Positions 18,449-27,399 of a stretch of 64,000 bases of DNA are shown here, in pieces (the first letter of the stretch is position 1; every line of letters begins with the position of its first letter). The DNA is from an uncultured Chloroflexales bacterium (GTDB taxonomy: Bacteria; Chloroflexota; Chloroflexia; Chloroflexales; Chloroflexaceae): NCBI GenBank assembly GCA_937902315.1, contig CALGUG010000059.1, positions 558,001 to 622,000 of the forward strand, written 5' to 3'. The position numbers and the translations under genes are program-made. Below the pieces are notes generated by a model, which saw only the letters and a program-made list of their open reading frames with translations, was not told the DNA's origin and made no database searches.

Positions 18449-19210
18449 ATGAGCGCTAAAGATGTGCGTTATCTCGATGCCCACGTCCATATCGATAGCT
18501 ATAGTGATGAGCAGCTCGATGAGGTGCTGGCTGAGCTTGAGCGCTTCGCTATGCGCAGCATCGCTGTTGCAGTCGATCCGCCCAGCTACGAGCGCAGCCG
18601 CCAGATCGCCCAGCGCAGCCCGTGGGTCGTGCCGACCTTTGGCATTCACCCTTGGCGCGCGACGACCTACGTCGATCAGCTCGATCAGTTCGATGAACTG
18701 ATCGAGGCTAGCCCCATGTTGGGCGAACTCGGACTCGATACAGTCTGGGTCGAAGATCCTATCGGCTCGTATCCGGCCCAAGAGCGCGTCTTACGCTACT
18801 TTTTGGAAGCGGCTCGCCGCCAGCACAAGCTCGTAAATCTGCATACCAAAGGGGCGGAAGCTCAGATCGTAGCGCTTTTGAAAGAGTATTCGATCGAGCG
18901 AGCGATCATTCACTGGTATTCTGGCCCGCTTGATATCGCCGACGAACTGATCAAGCTGGGCTGTCTGTTTACGATCGGGGTCGAGTTGGATTCGTCGCCT
19001 TTGATCCAAGAGCTGGCCCAGCGCATTCCGCTGACTCAGCTCTTGAGCGAGACAGATAACCCCAGCGGCGTCGAGTGGCTGAGCGGCGAACTTGGCTTCC
19101 CGCGCCATATGCTGCCTGTGGTTAGCCGTTTGGCAGCTTTGCGCGGGCTTGAAGAGGAGGACTTGCGCCTTCAATTGTTACAAAACGCCCAAAGTTTCGG
19201 CCTGTTGTAA
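18449..19210 (+). CDS. TatD-family metal-dependent hydrolase
   Basis: A 253-residue TIM-barrel hydrolase with the metal ligands in order: DAHVHID (residues 10-16), TFGIHPW, GELGLD, VNLHTKG, IIHWYSG, and SETDNP near the C-terminus. TatD enzymes are Mg/Zn-dependent nucleases (DNA 3'-5' exonuclease or D-aminoacyl-tRNA deacylase activity reported). This one is distant from E. coli TatD, so the substrate is uncertain. AGAGAACC precedes the ATG with a modest ribosome site. It ends before a strong hairpin, so it is a single-gene unit. Confidence 0.87.
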   Translation: MSAKDVRYLDAHVHIDSYSDEQLDEVLAELERFAMRSIAVAVDPPSYERSRQIAQRSPWVVPTFGIHPWRATTYVDQLDQFDELIEASPMLGELGLDTVWVEDPIGSYPAQERVLRYFLEAARRQHKLVNLHTKGAEAQIVALLKEYSIERAIIHWYSGPLDIADELIKLGCLFTIGVELDSSPLIQELAQRIPLTQLLSETDNPSGVEWLSGELGFPRHMLPVVSRLAALRGLEEEDLRLQLLQNAQSFGLL

Positions 19211-19253
19211 ATGCTTAAACTGCTTGCGGTCGATTAGAGGAATCTGTTGAAGG

Positions 19254-19308
19254 TCTAAGGAGTTTTTTGCGATAGGCGAAACTCCTTAGAACCTTTTGCG
19301 GTTTTTTT
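19254..19308 (+). terminator. Terminator of the TatD-like gene
   Basis: A 12-bp stem TCTAAGGAGTTT / AAACTCCTTAGA with a 13-base loop is followed shortly by a run of seven T's (19302-19308). Confidence 0.7.
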
Positions 19309-19632
19309 ATCTGAACCCTGTTCTGCTTGAAGGAGAAAGAATAAAGACGCAACACGTTCATAAATTTGACTAATAATTTTATCTTACAAACGAAGCTTGA
19401 AGGCGGTATTGTGCATTAAAAAGCCTTGCATCCAAAGCCCATCTGAGGTATAGTTTTTGCACCTCGTAATCTATAGATCGGCTTGGTATGATATCCTCAA
19501 TTGGTATCACACTCCTTTAGTCTGCATGTTAAAGTAACCTTGTTGGTTAACAACAGACGCCATCCGAGGTCGTTGGCACAGCACGTAAGAGCCAAATACG
19601 TTGTTCTATAACATGTTGTTGTGGGTAGAAAT
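19309..19632. other. Intergenic region upstream of pucR-like gene
   Basis: About 320 bases, fairly AT-rich, with no gene, repeat element or hairpin that I can support. It must hold the promoter of the PucR-like regulator. Confidence 0.4.
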
Positions 19633-21225
19633 ATGGGCATTACCGTTGCACAAGCATTAGAGATCGAGGCCTTACGGCATACCACAATTCACGCAGGGCA
19701 TGCTGGTCTAGAACGGCCAATCGAACAGGTCTCGTTGCTTGATGGGTCCTTAAACACCGATCGCTATGTGCTGTATATCACTCACAACACTACCCAATTC
19801 TCCTGCTTAGAGCATAATATCAAAGCACAGTGCGATCAGATCCACAGACTAGCTAGCCATCAGAGCTCGGGCCTGATAGTGCATAGCCAACAAACTATCA
19901 GCTTTGCTGACGAAACGATTGCCCTGGCAGATAAACTCGGTTTCCCTTTGATCGAGCTAACAAGCACGCTCTCCGAAGGCGAAATAGTAGGAGCCTTAAT
20001 GAGCGCACTTATGCACGAACAAAACGCGATTCTCGAACGTCAGCGCCTCTTTCAACAGCAGTTAGTTGATCTGATGTTGCGTGGTTTCGGGCTCGAACAT
20101 CTGGTACGCGCCACGTCGCATCGTCTTCGTCGCCCCGTATTTGTGGTTGGAGCACAAAACCTAAGCCAAGCCTCCTACGGGCTCGACGAAACTCAAGCCT
20201 ATGAATGGTATCAAGTGATCGTACACAATCGACCCGTTCGCGCTCGCAGCTTCGAGCTACCCTTCAACGGTGTACAGATCCAACGGATCTTGATCTCTCC
20301 CCTGCCCGGCGTGCAGCGCCCCGGCTGGATCGCAACCCTCGCCGACGAAGCCTTCACGCGTGAAGACCAGAGCATGCTCGATCAAGCTAGCTCGATCATC
20401 GCCCTCGAGCTGATGCGCCACAACATGTTCGCAGCTTCGCAGCATCAGCGTCAACAAGAGCTGATCGAGGCGCTGCTCAACAACCGTTTCGAAGACGAGA
20501 GCAAACTGCTGCGCGATGCCGAGCAGATCGGCCTCGACTTAAACCACTGTCGCGCGGTTATTCAAGTCTATCAAGAAGAGATTCCGGCCAACACCAACCG
20601 CAATACGACCAATACTCCTTACGTTACCATTCAAGTGCTGCGTCAAATCAGCCCGAGCACCCTGATCAGCCAATACAACGACGATCTCTTGTTGTTTGTC
20701 AAACTTTCTGGCTCGCCCCAGCATATGCAGCGCGAACTTCAACGCATCAGTCGCGAACTCTACGAAGATCTTTATAGCCAAGGCTATCGTTTCGCCTTTG
20801 TGGCGGTTGGCAAGATCGTCGATTCGCCGCTCGAACTGGGCACCAGCTATCGAACGGCCCAAGGAGCGCTGCGCTTGCGGCGTATTCTCAACAACAATGG
20901 CGTTATCATCTACGATGAAGCCCAACTTCTCATTATGCTCAGCGAGTTTTCGACCCGTCGCGATGTGCAAGAGTGGTTGCGTAACCTGTTGGGCAATCTG
21001 ATCGATTACGATCAACGCAACAAGACCAATCTCGTCTATACGCTCGAAGTGGCCCTCGATCAGGGCGGCGCGCTCAATGTCACTGCCGATATCTTAACCA
21101 TTCACCCCAATACTTTGAAATATCGCCTACAGCGCGTCGAAGAGATCCTCGAACTCAATCCTTTTAGTAGCCCACACCGTCTGGCTTACCATATCGCGAC
21201 TAAACTTGCCCGCCTTCAGGGCTAA
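19633..21225 (+). CDS. PucR family transcriptional regulator
   Basis: About 530 residues from ATG 19633 (a GTG 12 bases upstream is also in frame). The N-terminus (ITVAQALEIEALRHTTIHAG) starts the PucR sensor domain. The middle is a GAF/GGDEF-like region (AFVAVGKIVDSPLELGTSYRTAQGALRL). The C-terminal 70 residues are the PucR helix-turn-helix (TLEVALDQGGALNVTADILTIHPNTLKYRLQRVEEIL). In Bacillus, PucR activates purine and allantoin breakdown genes in response to ring-opened ureides. Here the next genes downstream are hydantoinase-type, and hydantoin and allantoin share the same ring. It is therefore a good candidate regulator of the 22-32 kb locus, although a 1.1-kb gap with a repeat element lies between. 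Confidence 0.9.
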   Translation: MGITVAQALEIEALRHTTIHAGHAGLERPIEQVSLLDGSLNTDRYVLYITHNTTQFSCLEHNIKAQCDQIHRLASHQSSGLIVHSQQTISFADETIALADKLGFPLIELTSTLSEGEIVGALMSALMHEQNAILERQRLFQQQLVDLMLRGFGLEHLVRATSHRLRRPVFVVGAQNLSQASYGLDETQAYEWYQVIVHNRPVRARSFELPFNGVQIQRILISPLPGVQRPGWIATLADEAFTREDQSMLDQASSIIALELMRHNMFAASQHQRQQELIEALLNNRFEDESKLLRDAEQIGLDLNHCRAVIQVYQEEIPANTNRNTTNTPYVTIQVLRQISPSTLISQYNDDLLLFVKLSGSPQHMQRELQRISRELYEDLYSQGYRFAFVAVGKIVDSPLELGTSYRTAQGALRLRRILNNNGVIIYDEAQLLIMLSEFSTRRDVQEWLRNLLGNLIDYDQRNKTNLVYTLEVALDQGGALNVTADILTIHPNTLKYRLQRVEEILELNPFSSPHRLAYHIATKLARLQG

Positions 21226-22359
21226 GCGTCTTGTATCATTGTTGATACAGCCCTTGTTGTGCTGTGAGCGCTGAAGAAAATTACAAAATGTAGTAAACAT
21301 GCGGTGCGATTTCAGCCGCCATTGGCCTTACGCGCTGTGCGTGCGTACATGTGGGCAATCGCTCATCACAAGGCGTAAAAGATCCTTCCCTTCCATGCAG
21401 TCTTTGGCGCGTCCGCCTACGGCTACCAAAGCGCCGTCCATCCATTCAAACCATCGAGCCTTTCGCTGCGTTCGTCGTGACTTCTTCACTGTAAACACAG
21501 CGTTTCGTCGCCCAACGCCAACTGATGAAAAATCCGTTTAGAGCGCATTCAAACCGATTGACTATGCTCGAAATGCTCTCGTTGGATTTTGGGGCTGTAC
21601 ATTAGCCACAAATCGACATACGGTCGGCGTTATCTGCCCTCACCCCCCGACCCCCTCTCCCGCACTGCGGGCGAGGGGGTGAATGCTCCCCGTTCTGTGC
21701 TCTCAAGGATAATCCCGCGATGGTATGCGAACGATCGTCTGTTGCTGCCGACACGACTTTTGGCTAATGCATAGGGATTTTGGGGGGGCGGCTTCGGTGC
21801 AGATAGACGTGTGTTGTTGCGGGCGGGACCCTGATAGCCGGAGGCGGACGCGCTTGGGGCCTTGTTTGCGGAATCGACCAAGCCGCCAGAATTGTGATAT
21901 GATCGGTAGGATGAGCTGTAAGCCTTATTTGTGCGCTATTTCTTGGGTGATTGTCTCTTTTTCACAAAGCAAATGTTTTCGGTTTGTTTTTTAGCAACGT
22001 AGACGAACATTCAAATCCATTGTACACTTGGGGCACATTAATCAAAGACTAGAAAACAAACAACGTAGATCTCTGTCATTTATTCAATAAGGTTTCACTC
22101 GATCGTTCAGCTTCTTTCTGAAGCAAGATATGAGCTAAATGGTTTTATCTCTAGCGCGATTGGGCAAAACTGTTTGTGACTCATCGACAAAGTCCTAGTT
22201 GCCAACATACAAATAACAAGCAATCGCTTTAGTAATGCTCTGCACGTAATCGTATATGGCTTGTGATAGAGCGAGCGGATATGCGGAAAAAGCGATACCA
22301 GACGCTTGTAAACGAGCTTCAGAGCTTTTACATATTTTGAAAACACTACTGGAGTAGGG
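21226..22359. other. Intergenic region with repeat, upstream of the hydantoinase locus
   Basis: A gap of about 1.1 kb. The left half is a MITE-like element (21406-21855). The right 450 bases are AT-rich, without gene-like frames, and should carry the promoter of the first hydantoinase-like gene. I could not pick out a secure -35/-10 pair or a PucR site. Confidence 0.5.
21406..21855. repeat. MITE-like inverted-end element, copy 3
   Basis: Left end GCGTCCGCCTACGGCTACCAA (21409 on) and right end CTGATAGCCGGAGGCGGACGCG (to 21852). It is about 450 bp and includes the CTCTCCCGCACTGCGGGCGAG hairpin (21655-21675) seen also in copy 1. Open frames across it are translated repeat. Confidence 0.8.
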
Positions 22360-23910
22360 ATGCGCATTGGAATAGATGTTGGTGGGACACATACCGACGC
22401 CGTGTTGATGGAACACGCGACGGTGTTGGCTTCGTATAAAACACCAACGACGCCCAGCATTACTGGTGGCATCAGCACCGCACTGCGCTCCATGTTGCAA
22501 CAAACTCGCGTCAATACGAGCGAGATCCATGCGGTGATGATCGGCACCACCCATTGTCTCAATGCGCTGATCGAACGTCGGGACCTTATGCCGGTTGGTG
22601 TTGTGCGGCTTGGTTTACCGTCGACCAGTTCCTTCCCCCCTATGACTGGTTGGCCCAGCGATCTACGCGAGGCGATCGGTAACCACGTCTATATGGCTCA
22701 CGGCGGCTATGAGTTTCGCGGTCGACCTATTTCAGCACTTGATCCAAACGAGTTGCGCGGGATCGCGCGCGACATGCGCAACAAAGGCATTCGCTCCGTC
22801 GCAATTTCGGCGGTCTTCTCGCCCATCAATACCGATATTGAACTTAAGGCGGCCGAGATCATTCGCGACGAACTGCCCGAGGCGCGTATCACGCTCTCGC
22901 ACGAGATTGGGCGAATCGGTCTGATCGAACGCGAAAACGCAGCGATTATCAACGCCTGTCTGCTCGATCTGGCTCACGATATGATGCACTCGTTCCAGCA
23001 GGCGCTCAGCGAACTGTCGATTCAGGCACCGATCTATATCAGCCAAAATGACGGCACGCTGATGAACGATGAAGCTGCCGAACGTTATCCGGTTTTGACC
23101 TTTGCTTGTGGCCCGACCAACAGCATGCGAGGCGGCGCGTTTTTGAGCGGCCTTACCGACGCGATCGTGATGGATATCGGCGGAACGACTTCTGATGCGG
23201 GTCTGTTATTGCGCGGCTTCCCTCACGAGACTTCGGCGCCGACCGAGATCGGAGGCGTGCGCAACAACCTCCGTATGCCGAATGTCTATAGCATTCCGTT
23301 GGGCGGCGGCAGCATTGTCGAATACGATGGCAACGAGGTGCGCATTGGCCCGCGCAGTGTTGGCTATGAGCTTACGAAACGTGCGCTGGTGTTTGGCGGC
23401 GACACTTTAACGGCAACCGATATCGCCGTGGCCGCCGGACTAGCTGATCTTGGTAATCGCAACGCTGTTGCGCATTTGCCTGCCAACTTGGTTAAACGCG
23501 CTGTCGACACGATTCAGATGCAGATCGCGTATGCAGTCGATAGTATGCGCATGAGTCCCGAACCAGTGCCAGCTATTATCGTCGGTGGCGGTAGTATTCT
23601 CATTCAAGATCGTCTGCCCGGCATCACAGAAATCATCATTCCAGATCAATACGCTGTTGCGAATGCAATCGGTGCGGCGATCGCACAAATGGGTGGCGAA
23701 ACAGATCGGATCTTCTCGTTCTCGCAGATTCCGCGTGAAGAAGCACTGAAAGAGGCGCGCCAAGAGGCGATCAGCCGTGCGATCAACGCCGGAGCAGATC
23801 CGAGCACGATCCGAGTCACCGAGGTAGAGGAGATACCGCTCAGTTACGTGCCCGGCAATACAACGCGTATTCGGGTCAAGGCTGTTGGCGATTTGGGAAG
23901 GGTATGGTAA
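22360..23910 (+). CDS. Short hydantoinase/oxoprolinase (HyuA-like) protein, paralog 1
   Basis: A 516-residue protein of the hydantoinase A/oxoprolinase family, shorter than true HyuA (about 690). It has an ASKHA nucleotide-binding core: phosphate-1 loop MRIGIDVGGTHTDAVLM at the N-terminus, VMIGTTHCLNALIERRDL, and the second phosphate loop AIVMDIGGTTSDAGLLLRG at about residue 268. The C-terminal HyuA domain is absent. It probably couples ATP use to ring activation together with the DUF917 protein encoded just behind (4-base gap). A paralog with the same partner order lies at 29399. GGAG lies 7 bases before the ATG. Confidence 0.88.
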   Translation: MRIGIDVGGTHTDAVLMEHATVLASYKTPTTPSITGGISTALRSMLQQTRVNTSEIHAVMIGTTHCLNALIERRDLMPVGVVRLGLPSTSSFPPMTGWPSDLREAIGNHVYMAHGGYEFRGRPISALDPNELRGIARDMRNKGIRSVAISAVFSPINTDIELKAAEIIRDELPEARITLSHEIGRIGLIERENAAIINACLLDLAHDMMHSFQQALSELSIQAPIYISQNDGTLMNDEAAERYPVLTFACGPTNSMRGGAFLSGLTDAIVMDIGGTTSDAGLLLRGFPHETSAPTEIGGVRNNLRMPNVYSIPLGGGSIVEYDGNEVRIGPRSVGYELTKRALVFGGDTLTATDIAVAAGLADLGNRNAVAHLPANLVKRAVDTIQMQIAYAVDSMRMSPEPVPAIIVGGGSILIQDRLPGITEIIIPDQYAVANAIGAAIAQMGGETDRIFSFSQIPREEALKEARQEAISRAINAGADPSTIRVTEVEEIPLSYVPGNTTRIRVKAVGDLGRVW

Positions 23911-23914
23911 GCGA

Positions 23915-24991
23915 ATGCGCCTGATCGACGAAGAAGATATTAAGCATCTGGCGCTAGGGGCTGCGCTTTTATCGGGCGGAGGTGGCGGTTCGACCTATGC
24001 GACCCTCCATCAATCTCTAGAGGCTGTCCGTAGGCACGGCCCGATCAAGCTCTTGAATATCGATGAGCTTGACGACGATGCCTTGGTGATCTCGCTCTGT
24101 GGAATGGGTGCGCCAACAGTCGCGATCGAACATCTCTTTGCCAAAGATACTCATGCCAACGCCTTGCACTTTCTCGAAGAGCATCTTGGGCGTAAAGCAG
24201 ACGCGATTATGTCGCTTGAAGTCGGTGGTGCCAATGCGCTTACGCCTCTGCCTGTGGCGGCGAGCGAAGGGCTTCCGGTGGTCGATGCCGATGCGATGGG
24301 GCGAGCGCTGCCCGAGCTACAGATGACCAGCTTCAGTGTCTATGGGCTTTCGGCGGCTCCCATGGCGCTGCACGACGACAACGGCAACCGCTGCATCATC
24401 GATACCGTGAACAACTATTGGGTCGAACAGTTCGCCCGTTCGATCACAACCGATATGGGCGCTCGCGCGGCGACAGCGCTCTATCCGCTCAGCGGCAAAC
24501 AGATCAAACAGGCGGCCATTCGCGATACGATCAGCCAAGCTATGGCGATCGGCAAGGCGATGCAAACCAGCCACTTGAAACAGCAGCCGATCCGTCTGCT
24601 TCAAGAGATCTTGCATGGCCACGTTCTGTTTGAAGGAAAAGTGCTCGATATTCAGCGCTATTCGGATGTAGGCTTTGCGCGCGGCTCGGCTTCGATCAGC
24701 GGAGTCGGCCCATACCAAGGCCAAACGCTCGAGCTGAAGTTTCAAAATGAATATCTCTTGACCCAAATCGATTCGAAGATCTGTGCGACAGTGCCCGACA
24801 CGATCGGCATCTTCGATCAACGAAGTGGGTCGGCGATCTCGGTGGAAGAACTGCGCTATGGCTTCCGTGTGACGGTTTTGGTTATCCCAGCACCTCCCGT
24901 CTGGCGCACTCCTGAAGGTCTAGCCTTGGTTGGACCGCGAGCCTTTGGCTACGATATGGAGTATGTGCCCTTCGAACAGCAAGAGAGCTAG
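23915..24991 (+). CDS. DUF917 family protein (S-methyl-thiohydantoin desulfurase-like), paralog 1
   Basis: A 358-residue protein; ATG 23915 is chosen because it aligns with the start of the paralog at 30995 (both MR.(F/I)..E(N/D)I). Signature pieces are ALGAALLSGGGGGSTY, SLCGMGAPTVAIEHL, VVDADAMGRALPELQMTSFSVYG and RSGSAISVEELRYGFRVTVLVIPAPPVWRT. Pfam describes this family (formerly DUF917) as S-methyl-thiohydantoin desulfurase-like, from work on ergothioneine breakdown; I cite this from memory. The actual substrate here is unknown. It follows the HyuA-like gene by 4 bases and so is in one operon with it. The same pair is repeated 7 kb downstream. Confidence 0.87.
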   Translation: MRLIDEEDIKHLALGAALLSGGGGGSTYATLHQSLEAVRRHGPIKLLNIDELDDDALVISLCGMGAPTVAIEHLFAKDTHANALHFLEEHLGRKADAIMSLEVGGANALTPLPVAASEGLPVVDADAMGRALPELQMTSFSVYGLSAAPMALHDDNGNRCIIDTVNNYWVEQFARSITTDMGARAATALYPLSGKQIKQAAIRDTISQAMAIGKAMQTSHLKQQPIRLLQEILHGHVLFEGKVLDIQRYSDVGFARGSASISGVGPYQGQTLELKFQNEYLLTQIDSKICATVPDTIGIFDQRSGSAISVEELRYGFRVTVLVIPAPPVWRTPEGLALVGPRAFGYDMEYVPFEQQES

Positions 24992-25293
24992 TTCGAAAAG
25001 TCAGCAGAAATCTTCCCTGCCATGCGACTGTGAGCGCTTGTGTGATCCTGCTACACACACGATGCTGCTCCGCTGTTCCTTATGGAATTTGCGTTGTACC
25101 AGAAGTACAGCAGTCGCATGGCCTTTTAGGATCTATTCCAATGGTAAGCTCCAAACTCCCTAGAGCTCTTTCGATTCTCCGATAAGTAGCTAGCTGCGTA
25201 TTGCAGTTAGGCTTCTTTGCATTTTGTTCTGCAACAGCGTAGATCGAAGGTTTCGGCGTTCGATCTACGCTGTTCGCCTTGGATAAGGTATGA
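24992..25293. promoter_or_regulatory. Gap with two inverted repeats before hyuA
   Basis: Two structured elements lie in this 302-base gap. One is a 12-bp inverted repeat GCCATGCGACTG (25019-25030) / CAGTCGCATGGC (25111-25122) enclosing 80 bases. The other is a perfect 16-bp hairpin at 25233-25274 (arm AACAGCGTAGATCGAA, 10-base loop) ending 20 bases before the HyuA start codon. The second has no T-run after it, so it is more likely a leader structure or operator than a terminator. Confidence 0.6.
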
Positions 25294-27384
25294 ATGGCTA
25301 TGACAGGTTACCGTGTAGGTATTGACATCGGTGGAACGTTCACCGATTTTGTTTTGATGGATGCCGCTGGCTCGATCACGCTCTATAAACATCTCACCAC
25401 CCCTCACGACCCAGCCGAGGGTGCACTCAACGGATTTATTCAGTTGCTCAAGTTGCAGAACCTCTCGCCTAGTGATGTCGAAACCCTCGTTCACGGCACA
25501 ACGCTCGTGACCAACGCGATCATCGAGGCGCGCGGGGCCAAAACCGCTCTGTTAACCACGCGTGGCTTCCGCGATATTTTGGAAATGGGTCGCGAGCAGC
25601 GTTACGATATTTACGATCTCTTTTTGCAATACCCAGAGCCTTACGTGCCGCGCCGCTGGCGAATCGAGGTCAACGAGCGCATGTCGCGCGATGGCGAGGT
25701 GTTTGAAGCACCCAATCTCGACGAAGTCGAGCAGCAGGTTGCCGCTCTGGTCGAGCAGGGCGTCGAAGCGATCGCGATCTGTCTGTTGCACTCGTACCGC
25801 AACCCGGCCCACGAGCGCGCGATCGCCGAGCGTATTCGCAGCGTGTTTCCATCGCTTGCGATCTCGGTCTCTTCGGAGGTTGTGCCCGAGATCCGTGAAT
25901 ATGAACGTACCAGCACAACTGTCGCCAATGCCTATGTCCAACCCTTGATGGATGGCTACCTCGAGCGTTTTAGCAAAGCGCTGGCTGAAGTTGGCTTTAA
26001 GGGCCAATTGCACTTGATGCAGTCGAGCGGTGGTCTCACCGCGCCCGATATCGCGCGCCGTTTCCCCATCCGTCTGCTCGAGTCAGGCCCGGCCGGTGGC
26101 GCGCTTGTCACCGCCTTTATGGGCAAACAGGCCGGCCTCGATCAGCTTTTGGCCTTCGACATGGGCGGCACAACCGCCAAAGCTTGTTTGATCCAAGATG
26201 GCAAGATCGCAGTCGCCCCTAGCATGGAGGCCGCCCGCGTCCATCGCTTCAAGCGCGGCTCGGGTATTCCGATCAAGGCTCCGGTGGTCGATATGATCGA
26301 GATCGGCGCTGGTGGCGGTTCGATCGCACGCGTCGATAGCTTGGGCTTGCTCAAGGTTGGCCCGACCAGCGCGGGCGCTATGCCCGGCCCGGCCTGTTAT
26401 GGCCGAGGTGGCAGCGAGGCGACGGTGACCGATGCCTGTCTGGTTTTGGGCTACTTCGATCCGAACTTCTTCTTGGGCGGCAAGATGGCTCTCGATCTGC
26501 CTGCCGCCGAGCAGGCCTTGGCTCGTTTAGGCGAACAGCTCAATATGAGTCATCAAGAGGTCGCCTGGGGTATCCACCAGATCGTATGTGAAAGCATGGC
26601 CGCTGCAGCTCGCGTCCATATCATCGAGCAGGGCCGCGACCCACGCCGCTTCCCTCTGATGGCCTTCGGTGGTGCTGGCCCCGCCCACGCCGTACAGGTC
26701 GCCCGCCGTTTAGGCGTTTCAGAGGTGATCGTGCCGCAAGCTTCGGGCGCTGCCTCTGCGCTGGGCTTCTTGGTGGCGCCTAACAGCTTCGAGCTGGTGC
26801 GCTCCTTCCCCGCCAAGCTGAGCGAATGCGATTGGCAAGCTGTCAACCAGCTCTATGGCGAAATGGAAGAGCAGGTGCGTGAGGTCTTGGCCGCTTCGGG
26901 CATCGCAGCCGAGCAGATTATCTTCATCCGCCGCGCCGAGATGCGTTTTGAAGGCCAGTTCCACGATATCGATGTGCCGATCCCTAATGGCATGCTGTCG
27001 CAGGAATCGACCGCTCAGATCGAACAAGCCTTTGTAGAAGAGTACACCCGTCTCTATGGCGTGGTGCCTCCCGGCTATGTCTCGATGGTCTTGAACTGGC
27101 GTCTGCACGCCAGCGGGCCGCTTCCGATCGAACGCTTGGGCCGCACAGCTTCCAAACTCGATGCCTCGCTGACCGTAGAGGGCGCGCTCAAGAAAGAGCG
27201 ACTGGCCTATTTCGCAGGTCGTGGCTACATTCCGACTCCGGTCTACGATCGCTATCTGTTGCCTGTTGGCAAACCGATCGTCGGACCGGCCATTGTCGAA
27301 GAGCGCGAAAGTACGACGGTTATCGGCCCTAACGATACGCTGACGGTGGACGAGGTCGGTAATCTGCGAATCCGGCTTGCCTAA
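25294..27384 (+). CDS. Hydantoinase/oxoprolinase subunit A
   Basis: A full-length HyuA-type protein of 696 residues. It contains the N-terminal domain (YRVGIDIGGTFTDFVLMD, LVHGTTLVTNAIIEARGA, ISVSSEVVPEIREYERTSTTVANAYVQP), the central domain with the second phosphate loop LLAFDMGGTTAKACLI and EIGAGGGSIARVD, and the C-terminal domain (about 500-690). With HyuB it forms ATP-dependent ring-opening enzymes: 5-oxoprolinase, N-methylhydantoinase or acetone carboxylase types. Which ring is used cannot be told from sequence. AAGG lies 5 bases before ATG 25294. HyuB follows after 15 bases. Codon use is GC-biased and regular, as in well-expressed genes. Confidence 0.92.
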   Translation: MAMTGYRVGIDIGGTFTDFVLMDAAGSITLYKHLTTPHDPAEGALNGFIQLLKLQNLSPSDVETLVHGTTLVTNAIIEARGAKTALLTTRGFRDILEMGREQRYDIYDLFLQYPEPYVPRRWRIEVNERMSRDGEVFEAPNLDEVEQQVAALVEQGVEAIAICLLHSYRNPAHERAIAERIRSVFPSLAISVSSEVVPEIREYERTSTTVANAYVQPLMDGYLERFSKALAEVGFKGQLHLMQSSGGLTAPDIARRFPIRLLESGPAGGALVTAFMGKQAGLDQLLAFDMGGTTAKACLIQDGKIAVAPSMEAARVHRFKRGSGIPIKAPVVDMIEIGAGGGSIARVDSLGLLKVGPTSAGAMPGPACYGRGGSEATVTDACLVLGYFDPNFFLGGKMALDLPAAEQALARLGEQLNMSHQEVAWGIHQIVCESMAAAARVHIIEQGRDPRRFPLMAFGGAGPAHAVQVARRLGVSEVIVPQASGAASALGFLVAPNSFELVRSFPAKLSECDWQAVNQLYGEMEEQVREVLAASGIAAEQIIFIRRAEMRFEGQFHDIDVPIPNGMLSQESTAQIEQAFVEEYTRLYGVVPPGYVSMVLNWRLHASGPLPIERLGRTASKLDASLTVEGALKKERLAYFAGRGYIPTPVYDRYLLPVGKPIVGPAIVEERESTTVIGPNDTLTVDEVGNLRIRLA

Positions 27385-27399
27385 GACGAGGAATTTCTT

